From Haematococcus lacustris (lineage: Eukaryota > Chlorophyta > Chlorophyceae > Chlamydomonadales > Haematococcaceae): DNA of 64,000 nt. The notes under the pieces were generated by a model. The model ran no database searches and was not told where the DNA came from. It saw only the letters and a program-made list of their open reading frames with translations. The position numbers were made by a program, and so were the translations under genes. Position 1 is the first letter of the stretch. Each line of letters opens with the position of its first letter. Positions 1 to 31,167 of this stretch are shown here, in pieces. The stretch covers positions 11,175,501 to 11,239,500 of the forward strand of contig JASKMD010000006.1 of the NCBI GenBank assembly GCA_030144725.1, written 5' to 3'.

Positions 1-492
1 GTTGGGGCGGTTGGGAAAGAAGAGGAGGCAGCTGGATGGTGAGGGTGCTGGCTGGCATGTGAGTGGGGTGTGAGCTGGGAGTGATAGGAAGGAGTGGGGC
101 TGGCGGGGGGGAGAAGCAGCAGGTTGGGGCCTGGGTGGGCTGCTGAGGGGGCGGCGGTGGGAGTGGGGGCGGCGGTGGAGGTGCAGGTGGAGCCAACTGA
201 GCCTGGGGCGGTGCCAAAGCTTGGCTGGGCGCTCTGCAGGGCAGCAGGTGGGTAGCCGCGGGGGAAGGGTGGGGAGGGGGGCACTAGTCAGCAGAGGGTG
301 AGGCAAAGCGGGTGTGGAGGGGAGCCCACTGGTCAGCAGAGGAGGGAGAGGAAGGAGGAGAGGGCGGGTGGGTCATGGGTACATGTGTGGGCATGTGTGT
401 GGGTGCCAGCAGGGGCCCAAATGCCTCCATGTCATGGTGTGGGCACTGCTGGCACTGCTGGCCAGGGGACGTTGATCTGCTTTGGTTCCCTG

Positions 493-600
493 TGGGGTGG
501 GGTGGGGTGGGGTGGGGTGGGGTGGGGTGGGGTGGGGTGGGGTGGGGTGGGGTGGGGTGGGGTGGGGTGGGGTGGGGTGGGGTGGGGTGGGGTGGGGTGG
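493..600. repeat. (GGGGT)n pentanucleotide array
   Basis: About 21 uninterrupted GGGGT units. The same array appears as CCCCA units at about 19631-19738 in the right arm. It is intronic relative to the FAB1 exons and produces long meaningless GWGGV or TPPHP reading frames. Confidence 0.95.
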
Positions 601-703
601 TCCTATGTTGACAGCATGTGTGTTCAAGGTCTTACTCACCTGGGGCATCAATGGCACAGGCCCCGCAGGTAGTCCCATCCCACTGCTGCTGCGCTGGTGC
701 TGG

Positions 704-748
<45 letters not shown>

Positions 749-1251
749 CATGCTGCTGTAGCCATCGCCTACGATCAGGCATTCCACCGCAAGAGCCAGG
801 TGGAGTCAAAGCCAGTGGATGAGGTAGGGCGGGACGAGGCAAACACGGCGTCACTGCAGACTCAGCGCCCACAGCATGAGCCACTGATTTGTCCAATTAG
901 AGTGCAAGCTGTGTGTTGCAAACGGCCGGTGGCCATGCAATGATGCTGTTTGTGAGGAGGTGGCGCAAGGGATGGTGGTGGCATGCAGCGGGCAGTGCTG
1001 GAAGTACGTCTGTTACAAATGAGCCCAGGAGTGTGATTAAGTAAGTGTGAGATGATGAGTGTGACACAATAAGTATGAGACAATGCGTGTGAGACAATGA
1101 GCATGAGACAATGAGCGTGAGACAATGGCTGGGATGCCAGTCAGGCGCCCTCAGCCACAACATCCACTGGGATTCAGAGGTGGTGTGACTCTCACTCCAA
1201 CCAGCTAACTCTGACCTGCCTCTGACTCTGACCCCATTAGATCACCCTGTC

Positions 1252-1318
1252 ACGTGGTGGTGGTGGTGGTGGTGGTGGTGGTGGTGGTGGTGGTAGTGGT
1301 GGTGGTGGTAGTGGTGGT
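1252..1318. repeat. (GGT)n trinucleotide array
   Basis: Mostly perfect GGT/TGG repeats, mirrored at about 18913-18979. It lies in the intron after the exon mirrored at 1480-1581. Confidence 0.9.
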
Positions 1319-3410
1319 GAAACCGCGCCATCAGCCAGGCACAGGCAGCAGCTGGCCCGCTCCTTAGTGGCCATGGAGGAGCAATCAGGCAAGGCAAGGG
1401 TTAGGGTGGGTGGCAGTACTGGAGGAGCAGGCAAGGTAAGGGCGGCAAGGGTTAGGAGGGGGGTGGCAACACTACTGACATTGAAGCAGTCCTTGATGGC
1501 TGCGTTGAGCAGAGACAGGTACTGACGGGAGGTAAGGCAGTGGGCAATGATGGAGGTGATCTCTGCGTCGTGGATGGGCACCTGCAAGCAGCAGGCCAAG
1601 GCAGCCCATGCAGCCCATGCAGCCCATGCCAGCATGCGCGTAGGTGTTGACCTCCATGCTGCTGGTGCCCCGCACTGAAGCGGGTGCAGGACGGAGAAGC
1701 GACCTCGCCCAATGTACGGAAGCACCGGAACACAGGAAGACAGGCAGCAGTGCGGCGGTTGCAGCCATTGCAGCAGTTTCAGCGGTCGCAGCAGTTGCAA
1801 CAGTTTCAGCGGTCGCAGCAGTTGCAACAGTTGCAGCGGTCGCAGCAGTTGCAACAGTTGCAGCGGTCGCTGAAGCCAGGTACACACCACCGAGTCCATG
1901 ACCCCCGGCGGCATGAGCGCACGACCAGGCAGCTTCAGGCGGCCTATGGGGCCCATGTCTGGGGCGGTGACCAGCATCTCGAACTTACGTCGCACGTTCT
2001 GCATGGAAGCACATCACATGCATGGGGCACATGCATGCCCAAACTGTTGACTGTCTTGTTAGTTGAGCCAGAATCTGTTGAGTGAGGTGTATCTTGCCTA
2101 GCAGTCATAGCAAAGCTGGTGCCTGATCAGGTTGGCTGGGGTTTTAGGTGGCGTCAGTCCTGCTGGCAGCCCTCCAAGCTGCCACACGCCCAGCAGCCAC
2201 CGCTCGTCTAGCAGTCGCAGCAGTTACGGCTGCCACAGCTTGCCCACAGCTCAAGCCTTGCCATCACGCAACATGGTGCAAGCCTCTGGTCGTTGTTGAC
2301 CAGCTGGATAGCTGTGAGCCCCACACAGGCTAATGCCATGTCATGCTGATGGTGATGATAGCAAGCGGCCCACCCCCTGCTGACCTGCAGCGCCCACCCC
2401 CCTGCTGACCTGCAGCGCCCACCCCCCTGCTGACCTGCAGTGTGCGCCTCATGCTGGCACTGGGCCTGGAGCCCCGCAGGCTCTTCAGGCTAGGGGCGGA
2501 CAGCAGTGTGGACAACGGGCCGCTGCCCAAACCCAGGGAGGACACCGAGGATGGCAGGGGGGGCTTGCCATCTGCTGCTGCTGCACCCCCTCCCCCCACC
2601 CCCCCCCCCGCCCCCCCCCCCCGCCCGCCTGACTCCCTGCATCATGTCCGTTGGCCAGAGCAGCCGAGAGGGAGGAGGCGGTCTGGAAAGCTGACACCTG
2701 CAGGCCTGCATCATGGGGGCCCTGAGCAGGCCCCCCTGCTGCTGTCGCTGGCCCAGCGGCACCTTGTGTGGCAGCAGTTGCTGAACAGGCAGCGCCTGAG
2801 CCTGAGCCTGTCAACAGGGGCTGGGTAGCTAAGTGCGCCTGGGTTGGGGGGCTGGGGTGGCCTGCTGCTTTGGCAGCAGTCAGGGATCCAGCTGTGGCGG
2901 CCGCTGCTGCCAGGGGGGGCAGCAGGAAGCTGGCAGCCGGGGGAGGTGAGGAGGCGGCAGAGGGCAGCTTGCTGGGTTTGTGGTCAGGACCAGGGGCGCC
3001 GCAAGGGTGAGGGTGAGGGTGAGGGGGAGGGTGGGTGGGTTGGCGGGAGCTGGGGGGGTGGAGGGAGTCTTGCGTTGCCTGGGGGACAGGAGGGGGAGGA
3101 GGGACAAGGCTGTTGTCAGAGGGCAACAGGGGAGTGAGGGGGAGGGGGAGGGAGGGGGGAAGTCGAGAGGAGGGGGAGGGGTGGGCAGAGGAGCAGGGTG
3201 GCAGGAGAGGGGGAGGGGGTCAGGGGGAGAGGGAAGGGGTGGGGACATCCCTGACCCACCCCACTGAAGCGCACCGTCCCGCCCCCAGGCTTGGCAGCAG
3301 CAGCAGCGGGAGTAGCCTTGGCATCCCACTGGTGACATGTGATGCTAGCCTGCTGCAGCTGCTGGGCCTGGGCCTGGGCCTGGGCCAAGCCAAGTCCCAC
3401 CTCCCTTGCG

Positions 3411-3910
3411 NNNNNNNNNNNNNNNNNNNNNNNNNNNNNNNNNNNNNNNNNNNNNNNNNNNNNNNNNNNNNNNNNNNNNNNNNNNNNNNNNNNNNNNNNN
3501 NNNNNNNNNNNNNNNNNNNNNNNNNNNNNNNNNNNNNNNNNNNNNNNNNNNNNNNNNNNNNNNNNNNNNNNNNNNNNNNNNNNNNNNNNNNNNNNNNNNN
3601 NNNNNNNNNNNNNNNNNNNNNNNNNNNNNNNNNNNNNNNNNNNNNNNNNNNNNNNNNNNNNNNNNNNNNNNNNNNNNNNNNNNNNNNNNNNNNNNNNNNN
3701 NNNNNNNNNNNNNNNNNNNNNNNNNNNNNNNNNNNNNNNNNNNNNNNNNNNNNNNNNNNNNNNNNNNNNNNNNNNNNNNNNNNNNNNNNNNNNNNNNNNN
3801 NNNNNNNNNNNNNNNNNNNNNNNNNNNNNNNNNNNNNNNNNNNNNNNNNNNNNNNNNNNNNNNNNNNNNNNNNNNNNNNNNNNNNNNNNNNNNNNNNNNN
3901 NNNNNNNNNN
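3411..3910. other. Assembly gap (500 N)
   Basis: An exact run of 500 N between the inverted left arm and the first visible FAB1 exon. The 5' part of FAB1 presumably belongs here or is unassembled. Confidence 1.
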
Positions 3911-4030
3911 TGGTGCCTGCCCTGCCCTGCTCCGCCCTCCCCCACCCCCCACCCCCCTGGCTGCCCCCCTGGTGCCTGCCCTGCCCTGCTCCGCCCTCCC
4001 CCACCCCCCACCCCCCTGGCTGCCCCCCTG
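3911..4030. repeat. 57-bp tandem repeat, two visible units
   Basis: Two nearly identical C-rich units (TGGTGCCTGCCCTGCCC followed by a C-tract) run from the gap edge to the first visible FAB1 splice acceptor. The array probably continued into the gap and may be why the assembly broke here. Confidence 0.8.
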
Positions 4031-4047
4031 GTGCCTGCTGGCCGCAG

Positions 4048-24926
<20,879 letters not shown>

Positions 24927-25239
24927 AGTGTGACCCTCAGGCTTTTACTCGTTTATGATTACATGGGCGTGCCCTGACTGCATGAGAGGCACCATAGCAT
25001 ACAGCAAGCGCCCGCAGCCGATCAGTCTGAGCAGGTGGTGCGCGTGGTCTCAGAGGCATGGCGCAAACTGTGACACTCATCAGAATGCAATGCCGGGAAT
25101 TTTGTGACTTTCAGCTCGATGTCTAATGTCATCAAGGGCGCAGGCCGTTTTCTCACTGGCCTGGCTAACTGCAAACCTGGGTAGGGGGAAGAGGCGCGGC
25201 CAGCCGGACCCACTGACATGGACCCCAGCCTAGCGATCC

Positions 25240-25440
25240 AATCACCGCGTGGAAGGTAAAAGGTACCTGGGCCTGTCCTACTTGCTAAAAGCCTGCCCTT
25301 GTTATCAAACGCCGCGTGGGGAGCAAACAGGCACCTGGGCACCGAGCACTCCGTAGACAAATGAAAGCGGTCCAAACACCGCGTGGAAGGTAATAGGGCA
25401 AAGGTAAGAGGGCATCTGGGTACTAAGCACTGTACCTGCA
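25240..25440. repeat. Degenerate ~67-bp minisatellite, three units
   Basis: CACCGCGTGGAAGGTAA-type cores recur near 25244, 25311 and 25377. The rest of 24927-25512 shows no gene; it is the FAB1 3' flank. Confidence 0.6.
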
Positions 25441-26460
25441 AGCTGCTTTCACGCTAGCCGCTTAAGTAGGCTAAGTAGCCAGCTATGGCTATTGGGAGGG
25501 TTTTGGGGGGCAGTGTGGGTCAGGAGTCCCCAACATGGGGTTGGTAATCTTCATGCACATACTCACTCAATACTGCACCGTTTTCGATAGCGTTTATCGC
25601 ATTGGCAGCTGCGAATTATTGCGCATCTACTAGCAAGCGGCGCGTTAGCTCTTGCAAGTGAGGCCATGCCGGCGCAAGCGATCGCGGACACACCTCAGCT
25701 GCTCACAACCGATTGTTCTAGTGGTATGTAACGGCATCAGTGACGGAGCTGCGCCTGCTATCGAGCCAGGAGTACAATCACATTTCAGCCCGCCAGGCTT
25801 GCTCCACGAGCCTTTCATCGGTGCAGGCGGCGTCGGAAGACCGTCGTTGGGCAAGAAATAACGCGACATTGCAGCGAGGTGCGATTGGATAGAGGTCTCT
25901 CTAGCCAGCCACACTGGAAAAGGGACCCCCTTGCACAAATCGGCATGTTGTGAGCTGACCACTCTGAGTTATTAGAATGTCTCGTTATTACTTTGTTCAT
26001 TACTCAACGACACAGCTGCTGGGAAAGAAAGCACGGCAATTCATCAATCAGGCCCGCCTGCTCACCCTTTGGCGTGACCCAACTCTGCCTTGCAGGATTG
26101 ACTAGCCTACTCCGACCTGCCGAACCCCCTTGCAGCCCTCGCACCCCCTTGCAGCCCCACCACCTCCCAGCCCACGCAGAAGCCTCCCACCCCCTCCCGC
26201 CCCCTCCCAGCCCCTCCCAGCCCCTCCCAGCCCAGCAGCGTGCGCATCTTCAAGCAGCGTGCTCATCTTCAAGCCCGGCAGCGTGCTCATCTTCAAGCAC
26301 TTGTAAAATCACCTAGGGCTGCTTATCTACACAGTCCCAGTGGCTTGATATCCACAGCAAGGAAGGCTGAGGCTATCGCTAAGGAGGTGCAGGCTCAGAA
26401 CTCAGTGGCCGGCCTGCATGGGGATGAGCAGGGGGCAGGTGCAGGTCCTGATGCTGGTAC

Positions 26461-26852
26461 TGGTGCTGGTGCCGCCCCTGAGCTGCCCACCCCTCCTGCT
26501 GCCCCCCCCTGGCAGCAGCTGGCAGCTGGCGCTGGTGCCGCCCCTGGGCTGCCCACCCCTCCTGCTGGCCCCCCCTGGCAGCACCTGGCAGCTGGTGCTG
26601 GTGCCGCCCCTGGGATGCCCACCCCTCCTGCTGCCCCCCCCTGGCAGCAGCTGGAAGCTGGCGCTAGTGCCGCCCCTGGGCTGCCCACCCCTCCTGCTGC
26701 CCCCCCCTGGCAGCACCTGGCAGCTGGTGCTGGTGCCGCCCCTGGGATGCCCACCCCTCCTGCTGCCCCCCCCTGGCAGCAGCTGGCAGCTGGCGCTGGT
26801 GCCGCCCCTGGGCTGCCCACCCCTCCTGCTGGCCCCCCCTGGCAGCAGCTGG
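26461..26852. repeat. 66-bp minisatellite in the first hAT body (about 6 units)
   Basis: Each 66-bp unit encodes 22 residues of the form GAAPG(L/M)PTPPAAPPWQQLAA on the plus strand. The unit length is a multiple of three, so all frames stay open. Two unit variants alternate (LPTPP and MPTPP). Confidence 0.9.
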
Positions 26853-27329
26853 AAGGCGTACACACCTTGCATGGCCTTACAGAGTGGCCAGGAAGTAGGA
26901 ACTACTCACGAAGCGGTCAAGCAATGCAGCAGCCTTGTACATTTATGTGCGTGTGTGGAGTGGCGCGGTTACATCGGTTTGACGTGCCATGTGCATTGTT
27001 TTGACTGCGGCGACTGTCCCTGACTGTTTGCAGAGGCTACTGGGCCACGTCGGTCGCGGCGGTCGATCGCGGCGAGGCCCGCATGAGCATTACAAGCATG
27101 ATTTAAAATGTAAAGATTTGAGCCGCCAAAGCACTCAGCACAGTGCACTGTATTTAATAATACATGTTGCACCGCATAGCTGACGGAGTCCTCTATCCAG
27201 TGATGTGCGAAACAGAAATAGAAACCACGTGGCTGAGACGCGGCGTCGTTTTGATTACCAGGGGTCGGTTTCCTATCATTTCCTGTCATTTTTTGTTAGT
27301 TGGGGACACCTGACTGACACCCGGCCAGG

Positions 27330-27447
27330 AGGGCACATGCGCAGGCCCAAAACCCTAGAGCACGTGACGCGGTGGTATTATTGGCCGGGTTTGTCTGAGG
27401 GTGCGAGGCAGTCTGTGCACCACTGCCTGGCATGCCATGCCAAGGGT
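27330..27447 (+). pseudogene. Ty3/Gypsy-type integrase zinc-binding (H2C2) fragment
   Basis: The plus frame contains a GH...EH...YYWPGL...CLAC arrangement: two His then a C-x2-C pair around a YYWPG core. This is the HHCC zinc-binding module at the N-terminus of Ty3/Gypsy integrases. It starts just after an internal hAT right end. No integrase catalytic core, reverse transcriptase or LTR follows, so this is a small stranded fragment of a retroelement. Confidence 0.7.
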
Positions 27448-27543
27448 TGTGCTCCTCTCCTTGGCATGCCAAGGTCGAGTGCCCATCACCGCTGCATGCA
27501 GAGTCACGTCGTGCAAGACGCCTGGTGGGAATCAGAGACCGCA

Positions 27544-28566
27544 CTAGATATGCTTAGGCGACCAGCAGGTCTCCCCATCGGGAGGGAGGATGTCGCCAAC
27601 GTCATCGTCCCCACAACCCTTCATGTGCTGCTTGGGTTTGAGCAGCAGGGCCATAGCCTGAGCCCGCAGATTAACTACCTTTGCAACTGAGTCCTGCTCC
27701 TGCCCCGCCAGGGGTTCACCAGGCCAAGACGGCAGAGGGGTCACATTGCTCATCTGCTGCTGCTGCCCCTCCAAGCGGCCTGCCAGCAACCTCAGAGCCT
27801 CAGCCTTCAGCTCCTCATAGCTAGCAGGCTGCTGCTGCTGTGGTGGGAGGCGTCCTGATGGCGACTGCATGCTGGGCGGGGAGCTCTCCGCTTGAGGAGC
27901 TCGGGGGGAGTCTGCTGAGGGTGTCGACAGCCGTGGGCTGAGGAGGGCCATGGCCTGCGCCCGCAGGCTTTGCAGCGAGAGAGCAGCAGCAGCAGTGCCC
28001 GCATCACCCCCAAGAGCAAGCGGCGAGATGGCCTCAGTGGGCAAGGGGCTGGGTGCAGGTGCAGGTAGACTAGGGCTCAATGACAGCGCCCTGTGAGGCG
28101 GGGCTGTGGGCTGGGGAGCTTCTCGAGCGCTTCCTGCAGTGCGGCTCCGGGCCAAGAGCTGCAGGGCGGCACTGCGAGCCGCTTCCAGGCTGCTGCTCAC
28201 AGGGGCTGCGGCTGGGCTGCTTGCATCACCGAACCCATGGTGTAGCTCCAGGGCTAGGGGCTCCAGGGCGACAGGTTGAAAAAGGGCACCCTGTACTCCC
28301 GTGCTGCCCATTGCAGCTGCTGCTGCTGTTGCCTCAGTTGGTGGGGAGGCGGGTGTGGGTGCGGCAGGTGAGATTGTGGAGTTTGGTGATGCAGGGGTGA
28401 GGTGTGGAGGAGGGGGCTGGTGGAAGGAGGTGGATGCAGGGGAGCGGCGAGATGCCACTTGTTGCTTGAGTGTGATGACCTGGATGCACAGGCAAGGCAG
28501 ACGAGCGGTGCAGGGCAGTGCAGGAAAGGCCAGTGGGATTGTGAACACACAAGGCCCCTCTGCCAC
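27544..28566 (-). CDS. Hypothetical repeat-containing ORF trapped in the composite transposon
   Basis: An open frame of 340 codons on the minus strand, rich in Ala, Ser, Pro and Leu, not recognised. It carries four degenerate amphipathic repeats of the type LxAxAxxLL, for example LRAQAMALLSPR, LRAQAMALLLKP, LKAEALRLLAGR and ARSAALQLLARS, plus poly-Q. It lies between the two hAT bodies, so it may be captured host exon sequence or transposon cargo. The repeats argue for protein-level meaning; GC-biased chance openness is the alternative. Confidence 0.35.
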   Translation of the reverse strand: MAEGPCVFTIPLAFPALPCTARLPCLCIQVITLKQQVASRRSPASTSFHQPPPPHLTPASPNSTISPAAPTPASPPTEATAAAAAMGSTGVQGALFQPVALEPLALELHHGFGDASSPAAAPVSSSLEAARSAALQLLARSRTAGSAREAPQPTAPPHRALSLSPSLPAPAPSPLPTEAISPLALGGDAGTAAAALSLQSLRAQAMALLSPRLSTPSADSPRAPQAESSPPSMQSPSGRLPPQQQQPASYEELKAEALRLLAGRLEGQQQQMSNVTPLPSWPGEPLAGQEQDSVAKVVNLRAQAMALLLKPKQHMKGCGDDDVGDILPPDGETCWSPKHI

Positions 28567-28880
28567 TTGCCTGGCTGCATTGCATTGAGGCCCTGGGATC
28601 AGGTGGTCAATGCATTAGGGGAGGAGCAGGCAAGCAGGGTGGCTGCAGCTGTGTCCATGGCAGGTGTGGTACTGGTGGGTGGACAAGGAGAAAGAGAAGA
28701 CATTGCCCTCATTGCCCACCCACCCCCTCCTAGCCCCCTCCCGCCCCCTCCCACCCCCTCCCACCCCCTCCCAGCCCCTCCCAGCCCCTCCCACTCCCTC
28801 CCAGCCCCTCCCACCCCCGCCACCCCCTCCCACCCCCTCCCAACCCCTCCCAACCCCTCCTTTATACCCATGGTTCACAG

Positions 28881-30051
28881 CCGGCAGCGTGCTCATCTTC
28901 AAGCACTTGTAAAATCACCTAGGGCTGCTTATCTACACAGTCCCAGTGGCTTGATATCCACAGCAAGGAAGGCTGAGGCTATCGCTAAGGAGGTGCAGGC
29001 TCAGAACTCAGTGGCCGGCCTGCATGGGGATGAGCAGGGGGCAGGTGCAGGTCCTGATGCTGGTACTGGTGCTGGTGCCGCCCCTGAGCTGCCCACCCCT
29101 CCTGCTGCCCCCCCCTGGCAGCAGCTGGCAGCTGGCGCTGGTGCCGCCCCTGGGCTGCCCACCCCTCCTGCTGGCCCCCCCTGGCAGCACCTGGCAGCTG
29201 GTGCTGGTGCCGCCCCTGGGATGCCCACCCCTCCTGCTGCCCCCCCCTGGCAGCAGCTGGAAGCTGGCGCTAGTGCCGCCCCTGGGCTGCCCACCCCTCC
29301 TGCTGCCCCCCCCTGGCAGCACCTGGCAGCTGGTGCTGGTGCCGCCCCTGGGATGCCCACCCCTCCTGCTGCCCCCCCCTGGCAGCAGCTGGCAGCTGGC
29401 GCTGGTGCCGCCCCTGGGCTGCCCACCCCTCCTGCTGCCCCCCCCTGGCAGCAGCTGGCAGCTGGTGCTGGTGCCGCCCCTGGGATGCCCACCCCTCCTG
29501 CTGCCCCCCCCTGGCAGCAGCTGGCAGCTGGCGCTGGTGCCGCCCCTGGGCTGCCCACCCCTCCTGCTGGCCCCCCCTGGCAGCAGCTGGAAGGCGTACA
29601 CACCTTGCATGGCCTTACAGAGTGGCCAGGAAGTAGGAACTACTCACGAAGCGGTCAAGCAATGCAGCAGCCTTGTACATTTATGTGCGTGTGTGGAGTG
29701 GCGCGGTTACATCGGTTTGACGTGCCATGTGCATTGTTTTGACTGCGGCGACTGTCCCTGACTGTTTGCAGAGGCTACTGGGCCACGTCGGTCGCGGCGG
29801 TCGATCGCGGCGAGGCCCGCATGAGCATTACAAGCATGATTTAAAATGTAAAGATTTGAGCCGCCAAAGCACTCAGCACAGTGCACTGTATTTAATAATA
29901 CATGTTGCACCGCATAGCTGACGGAGTCCTCTATCCAGTGATGTGCGAAACAGAAATAGAAACCACGTGGCTGAGACGCGGCGTCGTTTTGATTACCAGG
30001 GGTCGGTTTCCTATCATTTCCTGTCATTTTTTGTTAGTTGGGGACACCTGA
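28881..30051 (+). repeat. Direct duplicate of the hAT body (pairs with 26275-27313)
   Basis: Near-identical to 26275-27313 from the CGGCAGCGTGCTCATCTTCA segment through the right terminal repeat. It differs mainly by two extra 66-bp minisatellite units (about 8 units, 29067-29590 versus 6), which accounts for the 132-bp length difference. Confidence 0.9.
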
Positions 30052-30059
30052 GTGTGGGG

Positions 30060-31167
30060 GATCAGGGGAAGGGATGGCGGCAGGGGAGGGAGGGGCGTAG
30101 ACATCAGATGTAGACACCAGACTGCACAGCAATGCCAGGGGCAGGGGCAGGAGCAGGGGGTCACCCCCGCCATTGGCTGCACCCCTGATAACTATCTGAC
30201 TAATCTTCAAGAGTTTATCAGCGAATCTTGCGCAGGGCGGTGCAGCTCGCCAGCGCGAGGCTAGCGGGCTGCTCGGGCTGATGTGCACCCTTGCCGGGGC
30301 GAGCGGGGGTGTTGAGAATTCCGGTCGCGCTGTGCCGGAAATAGCCTACTTACTGGGGCTGTGATTAGCGAACAGCTATCGCGCTCAGCGGCCCACCTTT
30401 CAACTTTTAAATTTCGGCGGGCGCAGTACCCCCTGACATGTGTTCTAGTGCTAGTGCTAGTGCTGATGACATGTTTGAGGGTGTTTGTATGGCGGGTGGC
30501 CTGTCCCTGCACCCGAACAGCGTGCAACTCGTGTCGGGTCAAATTCCTTAAGTAAGGCACTTTTTCCGGCCGGTTATCTGTCCAACCAGGACGTCAAATG
30601 ATGAACTGAGAGTTCTGTGCGGCTCCTTGTGTGGCTTCGTAACATGTTATCAGAAAAGAAACGCGTTGCCTTCATGTGTGGGCCGTTTCATGTGTGGGCG
30701 GTCAACACAGTTAACGGCTTAGTTTCTGCATCTTTTTGACTGATTCTAGCTGCTTTTGGCTGTTAAGGAACCACTGGCACCAATGATCATAACACCTTGA
30801 AGCTGCTGTCGCATGTGGACTGAACCCGTGTTGAAGAAGCGTTGTTGAATGCTGATTTGAAATTTAGTTTGGATGCGCCATTCACACCGCAATGGATCCA
30901 TGCTGCCTATAGCGGTCGCTAAGAGTGTCTGCATGGCGCCAAATCACGTCGCGTGTTGGGGACCAGCCACCCGGCAAACCGCTGGGGCTGGCTGCACTCT
31001 AGTCAGGCCATTACCAGCTCATCGCGCCAATCGGCGGCCTCATCCGTGCAGAAATGAGTTAGAAAGTTATCTCTTGAGCCATGGGGGTGCAGCCAATGGC
31101 GGGGGTGACCAGGGGCAGGAGCAGCTTCTACAGCCTTAGGTCAGATGCAGCTAGCGGCGGCAGAGGT
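30060..31167. other. Intergenic stretch without a supported gene
   Basis: Lies between the composite transposon and the 3' end of the SAYSvFN gene. Small open frames occur but show no splice context or recognisable motif. Confidence 0.5.

Larger units (their letters stand above)
1..3410 (-). pseudogene. Inverted partial copy of FAB1 kinase exons (left arm)
   Basis: On the minus strand this block repeats exons found on the plus strand at 16728-20230. Position x pairs with about 20231-x, shifting to about 20159-x beyond position 2340. Mirrored exons are about 640-768 (poly-Q exon), 1480-1581 (the conserved VPIHDAEITSII region), 1888-1998 and the exon ending near 2435; an exon is cut by the window start. 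It contains no kinase core, so on its own it is a gene fragment. It ends precisely at the N gap, which suggests a contig-end misjoin or a second haplotype placed in reverse. A real inverted duplication is possible. The arms differ by indels, so this is not a verbatim computational copy. Confidence 0.8.
25521..30051. mobile_element. Composite non-autonomous hAT-type transposon
   Basis: The left end is CAGGAGTCCCCAAC at 25521 and the right end GTTGGGGACACCTGA ends at 30051; they are inverted repeats with one mismatch. The flanking 8-mers GTGTGGGT (25513-25520) and GTGTGGGG (30052-30059) match at 7 of 8 positions, as expected for a hAT target duplication. A second right end lies internally at 27313 with no matching duplication. 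The unit therefore seems to consist of a complete element (25521-27313), trapped DNA (27314-28880) and a 5'-truncated second copy (28881-30051). No hAT transposase is recognisable, so movement would need a helper. Confidence 0.75.

Noticed and set aside
298..943. Long frames rich in GWGGV, TPPHP and poly-C/Q
   Set aside because: They are read-through of the GGGGT and CTG arrays on either strand; no splice context or conserved sequence except the short poly-Q exon mirrored from FAB1.
25022..25441. 139-codon minus-strand gene
   Set aside because: Overlaps the 67-bp minisatellite, with repeated peptide segments; no recognised motif or splice sites.
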